A stretch of DNA of 35,756 nt from DTPS01 sp049591295 (GCA_049591295.1 JBAWEQ010000018.1:1-35756); one strand, 5' to 3'; positions 27,529 through 35,592 are shown, counted from the first letter of the stretch. Notes: generated by a model from the letters alone, not told the origin. Translations and numbers: made by a program.

Positions 27529-27983
27529 GCGGCGGCCTCCTCCTGCGCGACCGCAGGGCCACCCGCGCCTTGGCGGCCCAGCTCGCCCGCCGGCTGACGG
27601 GTGCCGAGCTTCTGCTTCTGACGGGAGAGCTGGGCTCCGGCAAGACGACCTTCGTGCGCTACCTGGCCCAGTCGTTGGGCCTCGACCCCGCGTGGGTATC
27701 CAGCCCCTCCTTCACCCTGTTGCAGCGGTATCCCCCTGGCCCAGGAGGGTTCGGGATCACCCACGTGGACCTCTACCGGCTCGCCCCCGGAGACGACGTC
27801 GAACCGCTCGGCCTGGAGGAGGCCCTCGCCGGGCCGGACCTCGTGGTGGTGGAATGGCCGGAGGCGGGCGCCGCCCTGTGGGCCGCGACCGAGCGCCCCA
27901 CCTGGACCATCCGGTTCGCCGTCGACGAGTCGGCCCAGAGGCTGGCGTGGATCCGAGAGCCGAAGGGGAGCGACCCGCTGTAG
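27525..27983 (+). CDS. tsaE: tRNA threonylcarbamoyladenosine biosynthesis ATPase TsaE
   Basis: The 152-residue protein has Walker A TGELGSGKTTFVRYLAQSLG (residues 33-52), then SSPSFTLLQRYPPG and THVDLYRL, and the late motif LVVVEWPE. These are the TsaE signatures. It works with TsaB and TsaD to make t6A-37 on ANN-decoding tRNAs. The ATG overlaps the nnr stop as ATGA; a longer upstream frame is rejected. It converges with the VIT1 gene six bases away. TsaE next to nnr is a common bacterial arrangement. Confidence 0.95.
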   Translation: MSGGLLLRDRRATRALAAQLARRLTGAELLLLTGELGSGKTTFVRYLAQSLGLDPAWVSSPSFTLLQRYPPGPGGFGITHVDLYRLAPGDDVEPLGLEEALAGPDLVVVEWPEAGAALWAATERPTWTIRFAVDESAQRLAWIREPKGSDPL

Positions 27984-27989
27984 CAGAAG

Positions 27990-29129
27990 CTAGCCGAGCG
28001 TCACACCGAGCAGCCGGCCCAGCGCGTTGGTCACCACGGCCACAGCCCCGCCGATCAGCAGCATGCGAAAACCGCTGGCCAACAATCCCTTCCCCGTGAA
28101 AAAGGAAAGGGCCGCACCGACTCCGAAGAGGGCTAGGCCCGCCAGCACCGCGCTGGCCATCACACCCGAGCCTCCCTTCAGGAAGAAGAAGGGCAGGAGG
28201 GGGATGACGGCGCCGCTGAGGAAGGCCGAGAAGGAGCTCACGGCCACGCCCCACGGAGAACCGAGATCGCCGGGATCGAGGCCCAGCTCCTCGCGGGCCA
28301 GGGTGTCCAGGGCCGAGGCGCGGTTGCCGAGCATGGAGGACGCCAGCTCGATGGCCGCCTCCTTCGGGATGCCCTTGGCCCGGTAGATGAGCTCGAGCTC
28401 CTTGCGCTCCTCCTCGGGAGCCGACTCGAGCTCCTCCTCCTCCTTCTGGATCTCGTGCTCGAAGAGTTCGCGCTGGGAGCGGACCGAGACGTACTCGCCG
28501 GCGCCCATGGAGAAGGCTCCCGCGAGCATGCCCGCCACGCCCGCGATCAGGATGCTCTTCACGTCGTGGCTGGCTCCCGCCACGCCCATGATGAGGGAGA
28601 AGTTGGACACCAGCCCGTCGTTCACCCCGAACACCGCCGCCCGAAGCGAGCCCCCCGAGTCCCGCCGGTGCCAGGATTCCACCCCCAGGATCCCTCCCGG
28701 GCGATCGGCCTTCAGGGCCGCAAAGACCTTCGCGTGGGTCTTCTCCACCCGCGCCAGGCGCAGGGCGTCGGCGTCGCGCTGGCCGGCGTAAGTCCGGTCG
28801 GCTCCCCGCTCGATGGCCTGGACGATGGGAAAGATGCTGCCCGTACCGAGCCGCCGGGCCAGTGAAGAGAGGAGGCGGGTCTTGAGGGTCACGGGGGCCG
28901 ACTCTGGCTCCGCTCCGGCGGCTTTCAGCTTGGCCGCCCAGACCTCCGCGTGGGCCCGCTCCACCGCCGCGAGCTCGCTGAAGATGGAGGCCCGCTCCTC
29001 GTCGCGCTCCGCCTCCGCCATGGCCTCGTAAAGCGCCGCGCCGTTCAGCTCGTCGTCGAGATTGTCGCGCCATCGCCGGAGTTCCTCTTTCGAGTGTAGC
29101 TCCCGAGATCCGTCCGGCTCATCCGTCAT
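27990..29129 (-). CDS. Ferritin-like/VIT1 fusion membrane protein (MbfA-like iron transporter)
   Basis: The 379-residue protein joins an N-terminal ferritin-like/rubrerythrin-type domain (about 1-145) to a C-terminal VIT1/CCC1 transporter domain. The first half has two ExxH pairs, in AVERAHAEVW and RVEKTHAKVF, plus Glu in DELNGAALYEAMAEAE, as expected for a di-iron site. The second half has LRAAVFGVNDGLVSNFSLIM, FSMGAGEYVSVRSQRELFEH and four or five membrane helices ending LLIGGAVAVVTNALGRLLGV. Related MbfA proteins export iron (family knowledge), and the metal here is inferred. GAGGAGG precedes the ATG. Confidence 0.9.
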   Translation of the reverse strand: MTDEPDGSRELHSKEELRRWRDNLDDELNGAALYEAMAEAERDEERASIFSELAAVERAHAEVWAAKLKAAGAEPESAPVTLKTRLLSSLARRLGTGSIFPIVQAIERGADRTYAGQRDADALRLARVEKTHAKVFAALKADRPGGILGVESWHRRDSGGSLRAAVFGVNDGLVSNFSLIMGVAGASHDVKSILIAGVAGMLAGAFSMGAGEYVSVRSQRELFEHEIQKEEEELESAPEEERKELELIYRAKGIPKEAAIELASSMLGNRASALDTLAREELGLDPGDLGSPWGVAVSSFSAFLSGAVIPLLPFFFLKGGSGVMASAVLAGLALFGVGAALSFFTGKGLLASGFRMLLIGGAVAVVTNALGRLLGVTLG

Positions 29130-29250
29130 GGCACGACCCTCCTCGCCTTGCCGCTCCTGGCCGCGGATTGGGCGCTCGCCGCTGTTGCAAGGGCGCGTGG
29201 CTTCATCGCGGCATCCCCCCCTCCCCGACCCACGGAGTCCATCCTCAGAG

Positions 29251-29337
29251 TGGTGCCGGAGGCCGGGCTCGAACCGGCACAGCCTTGCGGCCAGCGGATT
29301 TTAAGTCCGCAGCGTCTGCCCATTCCGCCACTCCGGC
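29251..29337 (-). tRNA. tRNA-Leu (UAA)
   Basis: Read on the minus strand, acceptor GCCGGAG (5' end at 29337) pairs with CTCCGGC. The anticodon arm GCGGA-CTTAAAA-TCCGC gives anticodon UAA, there is a long variable arm, and the T loop is TTCGAGC. CCA is encoded (29251-29253). Length 87. Confidence 0.95.
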
Positions 29338-29344
29338 TGCTGTC

Positions 29345-29373
29345 AGTATAACCTGCGCGTGCATTCGCGGTAA
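29345..29373 (-). promoter_or_regulatory. Candidate promoter of tRNA-Leu
   Basis: Minus-strand TATACT (29345-29350) with TTACCG 17 bases upstream. The -10 is good and the -35 weak. Confidence 0.4.
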
Positions 29374-29402
29374 GGAAGGCCCTGAAGCAGCGGGGGGTTC
29401 TC

Positions 29403-29442
29403 GGTAAGGCGGGGACCGGACGAATAGGATCCCCGCCTTGCC
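29403..29442. repeat. Long hairpin in the tRNA-Cys/tRNA-Leu spacer
   Basis: GGTAAGGCGGGGA (29403-29415) and TCCCCGCCTTGCC (29430-29442) pair over 13 bases around a 14-base loop; in plus-strand RNA the only mismatch becomes a G-U pair. There is no T-run on either side, so it is not a standard terminator. Confidence 0.6.
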
Positions 29443-29467
29443 GTGGACACCCCGGCCCCGTCGCTCG

Positions 29468-29488
29468 GCTTGCAGGAGACCTGCAAGC
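29468..29488. repeat. Tight 9-base hairpin in the same spacer
   Basis: GCTTGCAGG-AGA-CCTGCAAGC is a perfect 9-base stem with a 3-base loop. With the preceding hairpin it lies in the 220-base gap between the two minus-strand tRNA genes, which holds no credible gene. Confidence 0.6.
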
Positions 29489-29557
29489 GCTCCGCCGAAG
29501 CCAGAGGGAGAGGCTCAGCAGACCCCTTGGCAACTCCCTCTTTGAATGGGATAGAAG

Positions 29558-29631
29558 TGGAGGCGCCGACCGGAATCGAACCGGTGATGAGGGCTTTGCA
29601 GGCCCCTGCCTTACCGCTTGGCTACGGCGCC
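29558..29631 (-). tRNA. tRNA-Cys (GCA)
   Basis: On the minus strand, acceptor GGCGCCG (5' end 29631), D arm GCCAAGCGGTAAGGC, anticodon arm GGGGC-CTGCAAA-GCCCT (anticodon GCA) and T arm CCGGT-TCGATTC-CGGTC. CCA is encoded. Length 74. Confidence 0.95.
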
Positions 29632-29639
29632 GAATCCTT

Positions 29640-29669
29640 ATTATGGCGGGCCTTCAGGACACCTGTCAA
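29640..29669 (-). promoter_or_regulatory. Promoter of tRNA-Cys
   Basis: Minus-strand TTGACA (29664-29669) and CATAAT (29640-29645), 18 bases apart, just before the tRNA 5' end. Confidence 0.65.
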
Positions 29670-29884
29670 CCGCGTCGGCGCGAACCGCGACCCTTCTGCG
29701 GGATGCCCCCGGCCCCAAACGAACGGACAGGCCGCGCGCTGCAGTCCGTCGGGTGGGCCGCCGAGAGAGAGGGCAACCTCTCCCATGGAGTGAACTTCCC
29801 GCGCCCTGCTCGGCCAGCGGTGGCATTCACCCTGACTCCGTGGTGGAATTTGGCCTACCGCGCAGCGGCCGCCCTGCTCGCCCG

Positions 29885-29912
29885 TTGTATTCAAAGGGAG
29901 ATGGGCTATATT
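29885..29912 (+). promoter_or_regulatory. Candidate promoter of the kinase-like gene
   Basis: TTGTAT and TATATT are 16 bases apart. The -10 box is strong. It lies about 150 bases before the ATG at 30066, in an otherwise gene-free stretch (29670-30065). Confidence 0.45.
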
Positions 29913-29960
29913 ACTCATGTTGACCCCTTACGAGGGACGGCCTAGCCGCGGAGGGGGCAA

Positions 29961-30053
29961 CGTCCGGGGCTGCCATCGCCCCGGTTCGGCCGGTCCGAGG
30001 GAACTGCCCCCGGACGGAGCCGGGGGGCTCAGGCAGGGGCGAATCTCGTCCGG
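29961..30053 (+). promoter_or_regulatory. Possible structured RNA leader
   Basis: The leader before the gene at 30066 can form several nested stems: CCGGGG with CCCCGG (29964-29984), GTCCG with CGGAC (29993-30015), GAGCC with GGCTC (30018-30030), and GGACG (30012-30016) with the later CGTCC; some are mutually exclusive. It contains GGGGCGAATC. It could be a riboswitch-like element or just GC-rich spacer. Confidence 0.25.
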
Positions 30054-30065
30054 GGGGGCGAAGCG

Positions 30066-30884
30066 ATGCCGGTCATTCTGATTTCCAGGGGAACCATGTC
30101 TGGAGCCACGCTGCTCGTGGATTGCCTCCGGGAGCGGATGGGGTATCGGTGCATCACGAGGGAGGACCTGGTGGGCCTCGTGAACCAGCACGGCGAGATC
30201 GCCAACCGCACGGTGGAAACCATCGGGAGGGCCGCTCGGGCCTATGAGCAGTTCAGCCAGCTCAGGCGTCCCTACGTGATCCTCATGCGGCTCGCCCTGC
30301 TCGAGTTCGCCCTGCACGACAACGTAGTCTACAGCGGGTACTCGGGGCACCTGCTGGTTCCTTACGTCCGGCACTTCGTCCGCGTGCGGATCAGCGCGCC
30401 CCTTCCCCTGCGGGTGCGGATGACGATGGACCGGCTGAAGTGCGGCGAGGAGGACGCCAAGGAGTACATCCTTCAGGAGGACCAGCGGCGGGCCCAGTGG
30501 GCCCGGTTCATGTACGGGAAGGAGATCCGCGACCCCCACCTGTACGATCTCTGGGTCAACCTGGAACGCATGAGCCTCCAGGCCGTATGCTCCCTGATCC
30601 AGGAAATGGCTAGGGAGTCGGAGTTCCAGGCCACACCGGAATCTCAGGCCGAGGTGGAGAAGCTCCACCTCGAGACCCTGGTGGAGGCCGCGCTGGCCAT
30701 GGATCCGAGGACTCAGGCGCTGGAGGTGGGCGCGCAGGTGGGCGGGGGGCAAGTCGAGGTCCTCGGGCCCTACCTGGAGGACGACCAGCTCAAGGTGGTG
30801 GAATCGATCGTCCTGGGGGTGGATGGGGTGCAAGGCATGATCTACACGCCGGGATATGCTCCCACCCTCAGTATGACCCCCTAG
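30066..30884 (+). CDS. Cytidylate kinase-like protein with C-terminal BON-like domain
   Basis: The 272-residue protein begins MPVILISRGTMSGATLLVDC, the position of a P-loop in the cytidylate-kinase-like (Cytidylate_kin2) family. The segment SRGTMSGATLL lacks the usual GK(S/T) lysine, as many members of the family do. The following region has the NMP-kinase pattern: VYSGYSGHLLVPYVRHFVRV, then RISAPLPLRVRMTMDRL and QEDQRRAQWARFMYGKEIRD. The C-terminal 50 residues (VEVLGPYLEDDQLKVVESIV then GVDGVQG) look like a BON domain. Catalysis is doubtful; it may bind nucleotide as a sensor. It is followed 46 bases later by a DUF202-type protein on the same strand. The start is supported by a weak GGGG-type site. 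Confidence 0.75.
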   Translation: MPVILISRGTMSGATLLVDCLRERMGYRCITREDLVGLVNQHGEIANRTVETIGRAARAYEQFSQLRRPYVILMRLALLEFALHDNVVYSGYSGHLLVPYVRHFVRVRISAPLPLRVRMTMDRLKCGEEDAKEYILQEDQRRAQWARFMYGKEIRDPHLYDLWVNLERMSLQAVCSLIQEMARESEFQATPESQAEVEKLHLETLVEAALAMDPRTQALEVGAQVGGGQVEVLGPYLEDDQLKVVESIVLGVDGVQGMIYTPGYAPTLSMTP

Positions 30885-30930
30885 GGGGAGAGCGTTCGGC
30901 GGGTTCGGGAGCAGAAGGGAGGTGGGGGAT

Positions 30931-31770
30931 ATGGCTTGGCAATCGATCACCGGAGGTGCCCGCGGAACGCTGCGCTCCGTGAAGTCCCTCCTGAAGCGCT
31001 CGGTGGATCTCCAGGAAACCGGGACGGAGCTGGAGCGGAGCATCAACGACCTGGAACGCCAGCGCACGGAGACCACGAGCAACCTCCTGCACTTCGCCTC
31101 CACCACCAACGAATACACCGAGCGCCAGACGGAGATGGCCCAGGAGAGAACGGCCCTGACCCGCGAGCAGACGAGGCTGTCCACTCGGAGCACCGAGCTG
31201 GCCAACATCCGGACCGAGCTGGGCCGCGAACGAACCAGCATGGCGGGACAGAGGACCGACCTGGCGGTGCTCAGGACCGACATGGCCCGCGCCCGCACCA
31301 ACCTGGCCGACCAGCGGACCACCCTCGCCCGGACCCGCTCGCGCCTGGCCGAGGACCGCACGGATCTGGCCCGCCAGCGCACCGATCAGGCGCTGCGGCG
31401 GACCCAGATGGCCGAGGCCCGCACCGAGCTGTCCACCCAGCGGACCACCCTGGCCGAGCAGCGCAACACCCTGGCCGAGGGGCGGAACCTGATGGCCCAG
31501 ACGCGGACCCGGCTCTCCCTGATGCGGACCGAGCTGGCCAGGGGCAGGACCTACCTAGCCTTCATCCGCACGGGGCTGGCCTTCCTGACCCTTTCCGTCG
31601 CCTTCTTCCGGTACTTCGGTCTCTCCTGGTGGAGCCTTTTCGACGTGTTCCTGGGGGCCTCGAGCCTCATCATGATCAGCTTCGGCGGCCGGGGCTACTT
31701 CCGGAGCATGCGGGCCACGGGCAAGGCCGAAAAGGACCTGCCGCCCAACGTGGGGCTGCCGACACCCTGA
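30931..31770 (+). CDS. DUF202-like membrane protein with about 22 heptad repeats
   Basis: The 279-residue protein has a coiled-coil N-terminal part (about residues 10-60), then residues 65-218 made of 22 consecutive seven-residue units with consensus xRTxLAx (for example QRTDLAV, ARTNLAD, DRTDLAR, QRTTLAE, IRTGLAF). The last units run into two membrane helices (LAFLTLSVAFFRYFG and a helix ending GASSLIMISFGG), the DUF202 (YidH-type) pattern, whose canonical start has RTxLAxxRTGLA. So the DUF202 signature appears amplified into a long heptad helix ending at the membrane. The ATG at 30931 has AAGGGAGGT upstream; a GTG nine bases before is less likely. No catalytic motif. It probably acts as an anchored rod or oligomeric scaffold. 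Confidence 0.85.
   Translation: MAWQSITGGARGTLRSVKSLLKRSVDLQETGTELERSINDLERQRTETTSNLLHFASTTNEYTERQTEMAQERTALTREQTRLSTRSTELANIRTELGRERTSMAGQRTDLAVLRTDMARARTNLADQRTTLARTRSRLAEDRTDLARQRTDQALRRTQMAEARTELSTQRTTLAEQRNTLAEGRNLMAQTRTRLSLMRTELARGRTYLAFIRTGLAFLTLSVAFFRYFGLSWWSLFDVFLGASSLIMISFGGRGYFRSMRATGKAEKDLPPNVGLPTP
31123..31584 (+). repeat. In-gene heptad (21-base) repeat tract
   Basis: About 22 codon-level repeats of seven residues, each with Thr at position 3, usually preceded by Arg or Gln, and usually Leu-Ala or Met-Ala at 5-6. DNA copies have diverged (GGACCGACCTGGCG-type and relatives), so the repeat is old or selected at protein level. Confidence 0.85.
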
Positions 31771-31776
31771 CGCCGC

Positions 31777-31805
31777 TTGACAGGAGGGGCTCCGCCGGAT
31801 AAAAT
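31777..31805 (+). promoter_or_regulatory. Strong promoter of tRNA-Gln/tRNA-Glu
   Basis: TTGACA (31777-31782) and TAAAAT (31800-31805) with a 17-base spacer, just after the DUF202 gene stop. Confidence 0.75.
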
Positions 31806-31816
31806 TCGTAGTCCAC

Positions 31817-31892
31817 TGGGGAGTAGTTCAACTGGTGGAACGCCTGGCTCTGGACCAGGATGTTGGGGGTTCGAGTCCTCCCTCCCCAGCCA
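31817..31892 (+). tRNA. tRNA-Gln (CUG)
   Basis: Acceptor TGGGGAG pairs with CTCCCCA; anticodon arm CCTGG-CTCTGGA-CCAGG gives anticodon CUG; T loop TTCGAGT. CCA is encoded. Length 76. Confidence 0.95.
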
Positions 31893-31896
31893 CTCT

Positions 31897-31971
31897 GGCC
31901 CGTTCGTTCAGCGGTTAGGACACCGGCCTCTCACGTCGGTAACAGGGGTTCGATTCCCCTACGGGCTACCA
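31897..31971 (+). tRNA. tRNA-Glu (CUC)
   Basis: Acceptor GGCCCGT pairs with ACGGGCT (first pair G-U); anticodon arm CCGGC-CTCTCAC-GTCGG gives anticodon CUC; T loop TTCGATT. CCA encoded. It follows tRNA-Gln by four bases, so both come from one transcript. Length 75. Confidence 0.95.
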
Positions 31972-31985
31972 TCCTGTACTTCCCG

Positions 31986-32013
31986 AGGAGGGTTTCAGCC
32001 CTCCTTTCGTTTT
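31986..32013 (+). terminator. Rho-independent terminator after tRNA-Glu
   Basis: AGGAGGG-TTTCAG-CCCTCCT is a 7-base stem with a 6-base loop followed by TTCGTTTT. It closes the tRNA-Gln/Glu unit. Confidence 0.8.
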
Positions 32014-32155
32014 GCCGGGGATGGCGGGCCCGGAGGTGCGACCCGAGGGACCCCGAAGCCCCATGCACCAGGAAGGGAGGAGCCGGGCAGCGAGGGGTGG
32101 CAGCCGAAACCGCTCCGGCGCTTCCTCCTCTCCTCTTCCGCTCCCGGACGCAGCC

Positions 32156-34339
32156 ATGACGAGCACGACCTTGGACGCCCTGAATCCTGACCAGAAACGA
32201 GCCGTCACCTCCCTGGGTGGGGCCGCCCTCGTGTTGGCCGGGGCGGGCTCGGGAAAGACGCGGGTGATCGCCCACCGCATTGCCCACCTCATCACGGACC
32301 GCCACGTCTCTCCCCACAACATCCTCGCGGTCACCTTCACGAACAAGGCCGCCGGCGAGATGCGGGAGCGGGTGGCGACCCTCCTGAACAAGCCGGCCCT
32401 GCCCTTCCTGTGGATCGGAACCTTCCACGCGGTCTGCGCCCGCATCCTGAGGGCCGACGTTCAGGCTCTCGGCTCCCGCTACACGACGGACTTCACGATC
32501 CTGGACGCGGGCGACGCCTCCGGCCTGGTCCGACACCTCCTGCGGGACCGGGGGATCTCGGACCGGAACATCCAGCCCCGGGCCGTCCTGTCGGCCATCA
32601 GCAAGGCCAAGACCGGCGGGATGGACGCGGAGGCCTTCGCGGAGAAGGCCTATGGTCACTTCGCCCAGACCGTGGCGCCGGTGTACCGGGATTACGAGCG
32701 GCGGCTGCTGGACTCCAACTCCATGGATTTCGACGACCTGCTGGTGCTGGCCCTCCGCTTGATCGAGGAGCGGGAAGAGGTGCGGCGGCGCTACGCCGAG
32801 CAGTTCCAGCACATCCTCGTGGACGAGTACCAGGACACGAACCGCATCCAGTACAACCTCCTGCGGCACCTCTCCGGCCGGTGGGGCAACCTCTTCGCCG
32901 TGGGCGACGAGGACCAGTCCATCTACCACTGGCGGGGGGCCGACCTGCAGAACATCCTGGACTTCCAGCGGGACTTCCCCCAGGCGGAGGTCATCAAGCT
33001 GGAGCGCAACTACCGCTCGGCGCGGCCCATCTTGGAGGCGGCCAACCACCTGGTGAGCCACAACACGCGCCGGCTCGGGAAGAGCCTCTGGACGGAACGC
33101 GAGGGTGGACCTTCCGTCAAGCTCTTCGCGGCTCCCACGGACCGCGAGGAGGCCGCCTTCGCGGCCGACACCCTCAGGGCCATGAACGCCCGCTACACCT
33201 GGCGCCAGATGGCCGTGCTCTACCGGACCAACGCCCAGTCCCGCTCCTTCGAGGAGGCCTGCCTCAACCGCAACATACCCTACCAGGTCGTCGGCGGCCT
33301 GAAGTTCTACGAGCGCAAGGAGGTCAAGGATCTCCTCGCCTACCTGCGGCTGGGCCTCAATCCGCTGGATCGTCTGGCGCTGCTCCGGATCCTGAACGTA
33401 CCCACGCGGGGCATCGGCAAGGGGACGGTGGACCAGATGGAGAGGCTGGCCGTCGAGCGGGGAACCTCCCTGCTGGAAGCGGTCCGGCTCGCTGTGGCCG
33501 AAGAGCTGCTCCCGACCAGGAGCCGGCTGGCCCTCCAGGGCTTCCTGGAGATTCTCGATGGGCTTCGGACCAGGATCGCCACCACCCAGCCCGCCGCCCT
33601 GACCGAGTGGGTCCTGTCGGCCACGGGCTACGTGGAATACCTTACGGGCCTCTCCGAGGCCGGACCGGATCCCGAGTCCCGAATCGAGAACATCCGCGAG
33701 CTGGTCTCCGCCATGCGGGAATTCGAGAACCAGGAGCAGGGCGATCTCCGGCTCTTCCTGGAGCGACAGGCCCTCACCAGCGATCAGGATCAGATCAAGG
33801 ACGGATCGCTGGACGCCGTGAAGCTCATGACCCTGCACGCGGCCAAGGGGCTGGAATTCCCGGTGGTCCTCCTGTGCGGCCTGGAGCAGGACCTCATGCC
33901 TCACGTCCTCTCCGCGAATTCCGAGGAGGGCGTGGAGGAGGAGCGCCGGCTCTGCTACGTGGGCATGACCCGCGCCATGGACGCCCTGTTCCTGAGCTGG
34001 GCGCGCCAGCGGTACGTCTTCGGAGTCCCCCAGGGGCGCCTGCCGTCGCCCTTCCTCAGGGAGATACCCTCCGCGCTGCTGGAGGAGGTGGGAGGCGTAG
34101 CCTACGAGGAACGCTCCTCCAGCCTTCACGAGGCGGCCCTCCTGTTGGAGCGGGCCCAGCAGGCGGGAGCGAAGGAACCGGCCTTCCGGCCGGGCGGCCG
34201 GGTCCACCATCCGAAGTACGGTTTCGGCATCGTGCTCTCCACCGAGGGACAGGGCGACGGATTGAAAGTGACCGTCTCCTTCAACCGCTTCGGCCGGAAG
34301 AAGCTCCTGGCCAACCTCGCCAAGCTGGAGCCGGTCTAG
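32156..34339 (+). CDS. pcrA: PcrA/UvrD-type superfamily 1 DNA helicase
   Basis: The 727-residue protein is a 3'-5' SF1A helicase for repair and replication-fork clearance. Motifs in order: Q-motif LNPDQKRAV, Walker A AGAGSGKT (28-35), TFTNKAAGEMRERV, FHAVCARILR, HILVDEYQDTN (motif II), GDEDQSIYHWRGA (motif III), ERNYRS, and VKLMTLHAAKGLEFPVVLLCG and CYVGMTRAMDALFLS (motifs V/VI). The C-terminal Tudor-like tail (RVHHPKYGFGIVLST) is as in PcrA. It starts at ATG 32156, where homology begins; the ribosome-binding site is weak and upstream in-frame codons run back into the terminator. Confidence 0.95.
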   Translation: MTSTTLDALNPDQKRAVTSLGGAALVLAGAGSGKTRVIAHRIAHLITDRHVSPHNILAVTFTNKAAGEMRERVATLLNKPALPFLWIGTFHAVCARILRADVQALGSRYTTDFTILDAGDASGLVRHLLRDRGISDRNIQPRAVLSAISKAKTGGMDAEAFAEKAYGHFAQTVAPVYRDYERRLLDSNSMDFDDLLVLALRLIEEREEVRRRYAEQFQHILVDEYQDTNRIQYNLLRHLSGRWGNLFAVGDEDQSIYHWRGADLQNILDFQRDFPQAEVIKLERNYRSARPILEAANHLVSHNTRRLGKSLWTEREGGPSVKLFAAPTDREEAAFAADTLRAMNARYTWRQMAVLYRTNAQSRSFEEACLNRNIPYQVVGGLKFYERKEVKDLLAYLRLGLNPLDRLALLRILNVPTRGIGKGTVDQMERLAVERGTSLLEAVRLAVAEELLPTRSRLALQGFLEILDGLRTRIATTQPAALTEWVLSATGYVEYLTGLSEAGPDPESRIENIRELVSAMREFENQEQGDLRLFLERQALTSDQDQIKDGSLDAVKLMTLHAAKGLEFPVVLLCGLEQDLMPHVLSANSEEGVEEERRLCYVGMTRAMDALFLSWARQRYVFGVPQGRLPSPFLREIPSALLEEVGGVAYEERSSSLHEAALLLERAQQAGAKEPAFRPGGRVHHPKYGFGIVLSTEGQGDGLKVTVSFNRFGRKKLLANLAKLEPV

Positions 34340-34551
34340 CGGCCCACTCCAGGGGCATTTCCCCCAAGCCCGACTCGGCCGGCCTCCCCCTCTCTCGCAA
34401 GCCACCGATTGGGGAGAAATCCGCGCCACTTCTGCCCGGGCGGTCCCTCGTCGCCGGATGGGTCCGCCGGCGCCCAAGGACTTTCACCCACTAAGACGCG
34501 CAATTTTCCCCACGGTCTCGCGTTGGAGTAACCGCATTAGACTATTCCGCC

Positions 34552-34581
34552 TTGACAGACCAGGGGGGCACCTCGTATATT
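34552..34581 (+). promoter_or_regulatory. nuo operon promoter
   Basis: TTGACA (34552-34557) and TATATT (34576-34581) with an 18-base spacer. The -10 lies inside a palindrome (34562-34589). The gap 34340-34551 after pcrA holds nothing else I can name. Confidence 0.75.
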
Positions 34582-34589
34582 GCCCCCCT
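34562..34589. promoter_or_regulatory. Perfect 9-base palindrome overlapping the nuo -10 box
   Basis: AGGGGGGCA (34562-34570) and TGCCCCCCT (34581-34589) are perfect inverted repeats around a 10-base centre that holds most of the -10. It could be an operator for a repressor; it does not match Rex, Fnr or ArcA consensus sites known to me. Confidence 0.55.
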
Positions 34590-34631
34590 CATGGGCGAAC
34601 ACTGCCCGCCCACCAACACGGAGGTCTTGCT

Positions 34632-34987
34632 ATGCTCTCGTCCTACCTGCCCATAGGGATCTTTCTGGGCATTGCGGTGCTCATCGTCCCGCTCACCATG
34701 GCACTGGGCTGGCTGTTCCGGCCCAAGCGGTACGACGCCGTGAAGCTAGAGCCGTACGAGTGCGGCGTCGAGATGCATGAGGCGCCGGCAGGCAAGATTT
34801 CGGTCCACTTCTATCTGGTGGCGGTGGTGTTCCTCGTCTTCGACGTGGAAACGATCTTCCTCCTGCCCTGGGCCGTTGCCTTCGACAGGCTGGGGCTCTT
34901 CGGTTTCGTGGAGGTGCTCGTCTTTCTGGCGCTCCTTCTCGCGGCGTACGGCTACGCCTGGTTCAAGGGTGCCCTGAGGTGGGAAGA

Positions 34988-34991
<4 letters not shown>
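34632..34991 (+). CDS. nuoA: NADH-quinone oxidoreductase subunit A
   Basis: The 119-residue membrane subunit of Complex I has three helices (PIGIFLGIAVLIVPLTMALG, FYLVAVVFLVFDVETIFLLP, VLVFLALLLAAYGYAWFKGA). The family motif KLEPYECGVEMHEAPAGKIS, with the conserved Cys, and VFDVETIFLLPW are present. The ATG has GGAGG eight bases upstream. It overlaps nuoB as ATGA. Length is normal. Confidence 0.97.
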
Positions 34992-35590
<599 letters not shown>

Positions 35591-35592
35591 CC

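Noticed and set aside
29443..29793. Plus-strand 116-codon frame over tRNA-Cys, and a minus-strand frame at 29622-29918
   Set aside because: Both read through tRNA or its promoter and lack ribosome-binding sites or recognisable motifs.
31931..34477. 848-codon open frame opposite pcrA
   Set aside because: It is antisense to a clear helicase with all motifs, has no recognisable domain, and runs through the tRNA-Glu end and terminator. Long antisense frames are expected at this GC content.
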